Origin: an uncultured Selenomonadales bacterium | GTDB lineage: Bacteria > Bacillota > Negativicutes > Selenomonadales > Selenomonadaceae | Length of the DNA stretch: 7,157 nucleotides | Reading direction: 5' to 3' | Assembly (NCBI GenBank): GCA_947167555.1 | Contig: CAMVIO010000100.1 | Location: 1-7,157 of the forward strand | Shown here: in pieces, positions 1 through 5,184 of the stretch | Position numbering within the stretch: the first letter of the stretch is position 1 | Layout of the letters: each line of letters opens with the position of its first letter | Notes under the pieces: model-generated | Databases searched by the model: none | The model's input: only the letters and a program-made list of their open reading frames with translations | What the model was told of the DNA's origin: nothing | Program-made: the position numbers and the translations under genes

Positions 1-551
1 GGGGTAGTGGATTTTTCCCAGAAGAACCATTCCAGTTCGGTGGGCGTCTCGATGAGCTGGACGTCCTTGGCGCCGGCGCCCATGTCCGGCTTCACGATGA
101 CCGGGTATCCGACCTTCCGTGCGAACGCTTTTGCCTCCCGGATGGTGGGGATGTCCGCGTAACGCGGCACGGCGATATGGGCGGTCCGATAGAAGGGCTT
201 CATGGCCGATTTCAGGCGGAATCGCTCGATGTCCGCCGTTTGAAGCCCGGTCTTGATGTTGAAGTCTTCCCGCAGGCGCGCGTCCTGCTCGATGAAAAGC
301 TCGTTGTGCGACTCGATCCAGTCGATTTTTCCGTATTTGAACGAAAGGAAGGCCACGGCGCGGAACATTTTGTCATAGTCTTGTAATGACTCGACATAAT
401 AATATTCTGTCAGCGCGTCCTTGACGTGTTTTTCCAGGGAATCATAGGGAATGTCCCCGACGCCGAGTACATTCACGCCGTTCTTTTTCAGCCGGTCGCA
501 AAACAGCCAATAGTTGCGCGGGGAATGTGGGGAAATAAATATAAAGTTCAT
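1..551 (-). CDS. ATP-grasp domain protein, N-terminal part (cut by window edge)
   Basis: The reading frame starts at the ATG whose complement lies at 549-551 and stays open for 183 codons to the window edge, so the C-terminal catalytic part is missing. The N-terminus (MNFIFISPHSPRNYWLFC) resembles the Rossmann-like pre-ATP-grasp domain. Next comes a segment with ESHNELF and EQDARLREDFNI (about residues 80-99), which I recall from a family of uncharacterised ATP-grasp carboxylate-amine ligases, then the start of the ATP-grasp fold with GYPVIVKPDMGAGAKDV (148-164), where Lys154 is the expected ATP-binding lysine. ATP-grasp enzymes activate a carboxylate as acyl-phosphate and join it to an amine, thiol or other nucleophile. 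The substrate cannot be inferred here. The start is fixed by an AGGAGGG site and a near-consensus promoter. It is transcribed away from the glycosyltransferase operon, so a shared pathway is only a possibility. Family assignment is fairly sure; specific function is unknown. Confidence 0.88.
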   Translation of the reverse strand, partial: MNFIFISPHSPRNYWLFCDRLKKNGVNVLGVGDIPYDSLEKHVKDALTEYYYVESLQDYDKMFRAVAFLSFKYGKIDWIESHNELFIEQDARLREDFNIKTGLQTADIERFRLKSAMKPFYRTAHIAVPRYADIPTIREAKAFARKVGYPVIVKPDMGAGAKDVQLIETPTELEWFFWEKSTT

Positions 552-555
552 AGCG

Positions 556-562
556 CCCTCCT
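556..562 (-). promoter_or_regulatory. Ribosome binding site of the ATP-grasp gene
   Basis: On the minus strand this reads AGGAGGG, four bases (GCGC... region 552-555) upstream of the ATG complement at 549-551. It is a near-perfect Shine-Dalgarno sequence and settles the start codon of the ATP-grasp gene. Confidence 0.85.
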
Positions 563-583
563 TGACTTCAATATACATTTTTT

Positions 584-612
584 ATTATACACCATGAAAA
601 ACGTCCTATCAA
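584..612 (-). promoter_or_regulatory. Sigma-70/sigma-A type promoter of the ATP-grasp gene
   Basis: Read on the minus strand: -35 TTGATA (607-612), a 17-base spacer (590-606), and -10 TATAAT (584-589). The -35 matches the TTGACA consensus at five of six positions, the -10 is perfect and the spacer is optimal. Transcription should start near 576-578, giving a leader of about 25 nt that contains the AGGAGGG site. This looks like a strong, housekeeping-type promoter. Confidence 0.8.
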
Positions 613-655
613 CCGTTTCCGGGAAAGGATATGCGATGATTTTGTCTGGATATTT

Positions 656-664
656 TGGTATAAT
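656..664 (+). promoter_or_regulatory. Extended -10 promoter of the glycosyltransferase operon
   Basis: TGG directly followed by a perfect TATAAT (659-664) makes an extended -10 element. No good -35 hexamer is present at the right distance (16-18 bp upstream gives only sequences like ATGATT), which is usual for extended -10 promoters or for promoters helped by an activator. Expected transcription start is about 671, giving a leader of roughly 30 nt before the ATG at 700. It lies about 70 bp from the -10 of the divergent ATP-grasp gene. Confidence 0.65.
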
Positions 665-685
665 ATTTAAGATAGTTATTTTTGC

Positions 686-695
686 GGGAAAGGGG
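686..695 (+). promoter_or_regulatory. Ribosome binding site deciding the start of the first GT2 gene
   Basis: GGGAAAGGGG ends four bases before the ATG at 700-702. A TTG codon at 682 is in the same frame and would add six residues (MRERGA), but it precedes this site, has no Shine-Dalgarno sequence of its own, and the added residues do not belong to the conserved GT2 start (RISACYIVKNE). ATG700 is therefore preferred. Confidence 0.6.
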
Positions 696-699
696 CGCG

Positions 700-2067
700 A
701 TGCGGTTGCGGATTTCTGCCTGTTATATCGTGAAGAATGAGGCGGCAAGACTTTCGCGTTCGCTTGCGAGCCTGACCGGCGCGGTGGATGAGATTGTCGT
801 GGTGGATTCCGGTTCGACGGACGATACGGTAAAGATTGCGGAAGAATATGGCGCGCTGGTGTTTCAGTTTCCGTGGTGCGACGATTTTTCGGCGGCTCGG
901 AATTTTTCGCTGTCGAAAGCGACGGGGGACTGGATCCTCGTCGTGGACGCGGACGAGTATTTTTCCGACGGCATGGCGGGGAATATACGGCGCGTTGTCG
1001 AGCGGTACGGGAAAGAAGCGGATCTGCTGATGTTCCTGCGCCGGGAGCTGGACGAGGACGCGGGGAAGGTGCTGCTGGATTCGTATGTTCCGCGACTTCT
1101 GCGCCGCGTCGAGGGGCTGGCTTATGAAGGCGCGATCCATGAAGAGCCGAGACATCGCGGCGAAACTATCCGGCGCATGGCGGCGGTTCCGGGAAATGAG
1201 CTTTTGATGATGCACACCGGGTATTCGGCGACGCTTTCGCGGGCGAAAGGCGAGCGGAATCTCGCGCTTTTGAAAAAGGAGCTGGAAAGCGGGCAGCCGC
1301 GGGACTCGATCTATATGTATCTGGCGGAGACGTATGACGGCCTCGGCGACGAGGAAGAAGCGATGAAATACGCGTGGCTCGATGTGGAGAGCGGGCGGAA
1401 GTCCTTCGCCTACGCGAGTCGTTCGTACCGCATATTGCTCCGCATCCTGGCAAAAAAGCCGGACGCGTATCGGCAGAGGCGCAGGGCGGCGATGATGGCG
1501 GCGCGGGATTTCCCGGAGCTTCCGGAGTTTCACGGGGAATATTCGGAGTGTTTGGGATTCGGGCTCGATTATCGCGGGGCGCTCCGCGAGAGCCGCAAGG
1601 CGCTGGCGATTTTCGCGCAGGGCGCGGGCAGCAGGTTCGAGCCGACGACTTTTGACGAGGATACGGCGCGTCTGGTCGAGGAGCGGGCGGCCCTTTGGGC
1701 GCGGCTGCTTCGGGACGAGCGGGAGGAAGAGCCGCTCCGCGCTTTGGCGGGCGCGGGCGATTGGCAGGGGCTTTCGAGGGAAACGAGGCGTTTTGTCCGG
1801 GAGGAAGGCGTCCGGCTCTTTTCGTTGCTGCTTTTGATGGAGGACGACGATTCGCAGGAAGCGCGCTCGGCGTCGGCGCTGGCGGAGGAATTGCTGCCGC
1901 CGGAACTGGCTTCGGTCTGGCGGGCGTATACGGGCAGGGAGACCGTGCGGGAAGCGCAAAGGGAAGCCTGCGTGAAGATGATAGGCGAGGTCGGGAAAAT
2001 CGCGGGCGCGGAGCGCGCGGCGCGTTTATCGGCGGCAGTGCTGGCGGAGGCGGCGGAGAATGGTTAA
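700..2067 (+). CDS. Family 2 glycosyltransferase with C-terminal TPR-like region (first paralogue)
   Basis: A 455-residue cytoplasmic protein with no signal peptide or membrane segment. Residues about 4-120 form a GT-A (GT2) domain: ISACYIVKNE at the N-terminus, VVVDSGSTDDT (33-43) for nucleotide binding, DDFSAARNFSL (61-71), and the metal/sugar-nucleotide motif DADE (83-86). YEGAIHEE (142-149) and HTGYS...K...RNL (172-188) follow; near-identical motifs occur in the next gene. From about 190 to 310 the protein is rich in helix pairs with TPR character (for example MYLAETYDGLGDEEEAMKYA); the rest to the C-terminus is Ala/Glu/Arg-rich helical and not recognised. GT2 enzymes transfer a sugar from an NDP- or polyprenyl-linked donor; donor and acceptor here are unknown. 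The TPR-like part may bind a protein substrate or partner. First gene of the operon; its last 8 bp overlap the next gene. GT2 assignment is strong, role in protein glycosylation is inference. Confidence 0.9.
   Translation: MRLRISACYIVKNEAARLSRSLASLTGAVDEIVVVDSGSTDDTVKIAEEYGALVFQFPWCDDFSAARNFSLSKATGDWILVVDADEYFSDGMAGNIRRVVERYGKEADLLMFLRRELDEDAGKVLLDSYVPRLLRRVEGLAYEGAIHEEPRHRGETIRRMAAVPGNELLMMHTGYSATLSRAKGERNLALLKKELESGQPRDSIYMYLAETYDGLGDEEEAMKYAWLDVESGRKSFAYASRSYRILLRILAKKPDAYRQRRRAAMMAARDFPELPEFHGEYSECLGFGLDYRGALRESRKALAIFAQGAGSRFEPTTFDEDTARLVEERAALWARLLRDEREEEPLRALAGAGDWQGLSRETRRFVREEGVRLFSLLLLMEDDDSQEARSASALAEELLPPELASVWRAYTGRETVREAQREACVKMIGEVGKIAGAERAARLSAAVLAEAAENG
2046..2067 (+). promoter_or_regulatory. 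Translational coupling junction between the two GT2 genes
   Basis: The second GT2 gene starts at ATG 2060-2062 inside the end of the first, whose stop TAA is 2065-2067, an 8-bp overlap in a different frame. GGAGG (2046-2050) lies nine bases before the ATG and a second, closer GGAG is at 2055-2058. Ribosomes finishing the first gene would re-initiate here, keeping the two proteins in balanced amounts. Confidence 0.75.
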
Positions 2068-3523
2068 GATTTCGGCGTGCGTGATCGTGAAGGACGAGGA
2101 GAAAAATCTCCCGCAGTGGCTCGCCTGTGTCCGCGCTCTCGCCAGCGAGCTGGTCGTGGTGGACACGGGGTCGACGGACAGGACGGCGGAGATGGCGAAA
2201 GCGGCGGGCGCGTCCGTCTATTCCTTCGCGTGGCGCAACGATTTCTCGGCGGCAAAGAATTTCGCGCTGCAAAAGGCGAAGGGAAACTGGATCGTATTCC
2301 TCGACGCCGACGAATATTTTTCGGAGGAGGATATACCGAAGGTCAGAGCGTATATCCAGAAATTTGACAAGGAGCGGAAGGTCGCGGGATTTTTCTGCCC
2401 GCTGGTCAATATCGACGTGGACAGAGCGGGGGCGCTTTCGGACGGCGGCTTCCAGATTCGGGTGTTCCGGCGTCATCCCGATCTGAAGTATCACGGACAT
2501 GTACATGAGATGCTCCAGGCGCGGGGAAGCGGCTGGAAGATGGTCGAGGTGCGGGACGTGCGGGTCTGGCACACGGGATATTCGTCGAGCCTCATGCGCG
2601 CGAAAGCGGAAAGGAATCTTTCCATCCTGCTTTCGGAGCGTGAGCGGCGTGGCGAGTCTCCGTCGGACGCCTTTTATCTCGCGGATTGCTGCTTCGGGCT
2701 GGGGCGGTATGAGGAAGCGGAAGGATGGGCGAGGAAGGCGATCGCTTCCGGTTTCACCTTGGGCGGACGGGAAAAGCGCCCATACAATGTGCTGCTGAAT
2801 TCGATGCTGGCGTTGAAGCGCCCCTTTGCCGAGGTGCGTGAAGCGGTGCGGGACGCGCTGCGAAAATTCCCCGGCACGGCGGACTACAAAGCCATCGAGG
2901 GAGTCTCGGCGTGGCAGGCGGAGGAATACGCGGAGGCGGAAACAGCGCTTCGCGACGCGCTTTCGATGACGGAGCCGGGCGCCGGGCATATCCGGGCTGT
3001 CATTTTCGGCCATCTGGCCGATATTGCCCATCGTCAGGGGCAGGACGCGCAGGCGTTGGACGACGCGACGGAAGCGTTGAGGGAGGAGCGGTTTTACGAG
3101 CCGGCGCTCTCGCTGCTCGGGGGAATCCTGCGCGCGCTTCCGGCGGCGGACGCGATCCAGTTCCTGAATACGATTTACGACCCGGCGGCGGACGCGGAAT
3201 TTCTGATTCGCATACTTGCAAAGAGCGGTCTCTATGAGGTATGCTTATACTATGATAAAAAGGCGGGCGGCCGTATCCTGTCCGAGGGCGAGAGGATGCT
3301 TTTCGCGAAAGCGTATCCGAGCGCGGCGCGGGAACTGGCGCGGGCCATGACGCGCGGCTACGCGATGGAAGCTTTTGCGGCGAAGCGGACGGGAACGGAA
3401 GCCGATTTGCCCGAAGCGCTTCAAAGCGCAGAATCGGAGCTTGCGCGGGAGATGCAAGGGTATATTTCCAAACTGGAACAGGTTTTCCCATGGGAGACCG
3501 GGAAGGGACGAAACGAGCGATGA
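2060..3523 (+). CDS. Family 2 glycosyltransferase with C-terminal TPR-like region (second paralogue)
   Basis: A 487-residue soluble protein paralogous to the preceding gene product. The GT-A domain occupies about residues 2-120: ISACVIVKDEEKNL (4-17), VVVDTGSTDRT (32-42), NDFSAAKNFAL (60-70), DADE (82-85), then YHGHVHEM (144-151) and WHTGYS...K..RNL (170-187). A long helical region follows, with TPR-like pairs such as DAFYLADCCFGLGRYEEAEGWARKA and, further on, GHIRAVIFGHLADIAHRQGQDAQALDDA (split here only as examples, each a typical helix-turn-helix with small residues at the packing positions). The C-terminal part (about 380-487) has no recognised motif. Compared with its neighbour it carries an extra segment between DADE and YHGHVHE (containing LVNIDVDRAG) and a longer C-terminal region, so the pair has diverged and probably differs in donor or acceptor. 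Stop overlaps the start of the GT41 gene by 4 bp. GT2 is certain; the sugar is unknown. Confidence 0.9.
   Translation: MVKISACVIVKDEEKNLPQWLACVRALASELVVVDTGSTDRTAEMAKAAGASVYSFAWRNDFSAAKNFALQKAKGNWIVFLDADEYFSEEDIPKVRAYIQKFDKERKVAGFFCPLVNIDVDRAGALSDGGFQIRVFRRHPDLKYHGHVHEMLQARGSGWKMVEVRDVRVWHTGYSSSLMRAKAERNLSILLSERERRGESPSDAFYLADCCFGLGRYEEAEGWARKAIASGFTLGGREKRPYNVLLNSMLALKRPFAEVREAVRDALRKFPGTADYKAIEGVSAWQAEEYAEAETALRDALSMTEPGAGHIRAVIFGHLADIAHRQGQDAQALDDATEALREERFYEPALSLLGGILRALPAADAIQFLNTIYDPAADAEFLIRILAKSGLYEVCLYYDKKAGGRILSEGERMLFAKAYPSAARELARAMTRGYAMEAFAAKRTGTEADLPEALQSAESELAREMQGYISKLEQVFPWETGKGRNER
3503..3523 (+). promoter_or_regulatory. ATGA stop/start overlap before the GT41 gene
   Basis: ATG (3520-3522) of the GT41 gene shares bases with TGA (3521-3523) of the second GT2 gene. 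AAGGGA (3503-3508) lies 11 bases upstream and can serve as a moderately placed Shine-Dalgarno sequence. An in-frame ATG at 3490 would add ten residues (MGDREGTKRA), but it has no purine-rich site in front of it, so 3520 is the better start. Confidence 0.7.
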
Positions 3524-5184
3524 ACGAGCAGGAGGCAAGGGAAGCGACGCGTCTTCGGGACGCGGCATACGCGGCGTTGATGCGCGGCGCGATGAAGACG
3601 GCGCGGGAAGCTATCGAAGCGTTTATGCCCTTTGACCGCGAGGAAGCGCTGGGAATGCTGACGAGCCTCGGCATCGAGACGAACGACGCCGAGACGGCGG
3701 AAAAGGCGCTGAAGGAACTGAAAGAGCTCGCGCCGGAAAAGCCTTATACGCGGTATCTGTCGGCGCGCGTTGCCTATATGAAGGGCGCGCGGGCATCGCT
3801 GATCGAGCCGCTGAAATCGCTGCTGGAGGACAAGAAGGCCAGCGCGCAGATTCGGGAGCGCGCCTGCAATCTTTTGGGACGTTCCTGCCGCCAGCTCGGG
3901 GAGCCGGAGAAAGCTGCGAAATATGATCTGGAAGCTTCGAGGATTGCGCCGCAGCTTGGCGCGGGCGAATACAGCAATTATCTTTACGATCTTCATTATC
4001 TGCAGGGGCTCTCGCCGGAGGAGCAGCGCGCGGCGGCGGCTCGGTACGATGATTTCTTCAAGGATGTGAAGCGGTTCCGCCATCGGAGACGGCAGGGGGA
4101 AAGGCCGCTTCGGATCGGTTATATCTCGTCGGATTTCCGGTACCATGTGGTGCTCCGGTTCGTGGCGGCGATGCTATGGGGACATGGCCGGACGCCGTTC
4201 AAGGTTTATGCGTATATGACGGGAGAGGAAGATGCGTTCAGCCTGGAGCTGACCAAACGCGTCGATTATTGGCGGAATCTCCGGGGGCTTTCGCCGGAAG
4301 CGGCGGCACGCAGGATTTATGAGGATGAGATTGATATCCTTGTGGAGCTCGGCGGCCATACGGTGGGGAATTCCCTGCCGGTGATGGCGTACAAGCCCGC
4401 GCCGATCCAGATTTCCGGCATCGGGTACTGGGCGTCCACGGGGCTTTCGGCCATCGATTACTTCCTTGGGGACGCGTATCTGGACGATGAGGAGACGCAG
4501 AAGGCGTTTACGGAAGCATTGCTCGTTCTGCCGCGTACGCATTTTTGCTATACGGAAGTCGGGAACATACCGCTTCCGGCAGAGGAGCCGCCTTGCCGCC
4601 GGAACAATGGGGCGGTGACTTTCGGCAGCTTCAATGATTTTGGGAAGACGTCCGATGAGACGCTTCGGCTGTGGGCCGAAATCCTGGCGAGAGTTCCGGG
4701 CTCCCGGCTGCTCCTGAAGGGAAAGATTTTCGTCGAGCCGGACAACCGCGCCTATGCGCTGGCTCGGATGGAACGGATGGGGATACCGCAGGAGCGCGTG
4801 GAAGCGCGGGGATTTTCTTTCGACTATCTCGGCGAATACGCGGACATGGATATCGCTCTCGACACGTTCCCGTACCCGGGTGGCGGGACGACCTGCGACG
4901 CGCTTTTCATGGGCGTTCCGGTGGTGACGATGGCGGGCGAGGATCACGGCGGGCGGTTCGGGAAAAGCCTGCTGATGAATCTGGGTCTGGGCGAGCTGGT
5001 CGCCGATACGCCTGAGGCGTATGTGGAAAAGGCGGTCGGGGTGGCCGGGGACGAGGAGCTCTTGCTCGTGCTCCGGAAGAATCTCCGGGACATGATGCAG
5101 CGTTCCCCGCTGATGGATGCCGAGCAGTACCGGCAGGATCTGACGGCGGCCTATACGCAGGTCTGGAAGCAGTTCGTGGACAAT
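3520..5184 (+). repeat. Intragenic module copy 1 (TPR-like + GT41, intact motifs)
   Basis: First copy of a coding duplication, residues about 1-555 of the GT41 protein. Matching landmarks in copy 2 lie at a constant offset of 556-558 residues: Tyr151/Tyr709 in the TPR part (YSNYL versus YSRYL), Gly127/Gly683, Gly200/Gly758, His280/His837, Lys376/Lys932, Asp448/Asp1004, Tyr537/Tyr1093. The register holds from the helical part through the end of the catalytic domain, so the whole module was duplicated, not only the enzyme domain. Confidence 0.8.

Noticed and set aside
562..591. Plus-strand promoter candidate TTGACT (562-567), 18 bp spacer, TATACA (586-591)
   Set aside because: It lies over the leader and ribosome binding region of the ATP-grasp gene and over the complement of its -10 box. 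The extended -10 at 656-664, closer to the operon, is a better match. A secondary start here is not excluded.
682..699. TTG start six codons upstream of the first GT2 gene
   Set aside because: The only good Shine-Dalgarno sequence lies between this TTG and the ATG at 700, and the predicted transcription start leaves just about ten bases before it.
426..740. Plus-strand open frame of 104 codons crossing the intergenic region
   Set aside because: It runs antisense through the ATP-grasp start and then through both promoters and into the first GT2 gene in another frame; no homology recognised.
676..1959. Long open frame on the minus strand (427 codons) opposite the first GT2 gene
   Set aside because: It is rich in Arg, Pro and His with no recognisable domain, as expected for the complement of a GC-rich coding strand. 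The plus strand holds clear GT2 motifs and start signals.
1166..3031. Minus-strand open frame of 621 codons spanning the junction of the two GT2 genes
   Set aside because: Low-complexity Pro/Arg/Ala composition and no domain. It is antisense to two well-supported genes and has no plausible ribosome binding site that I could see.
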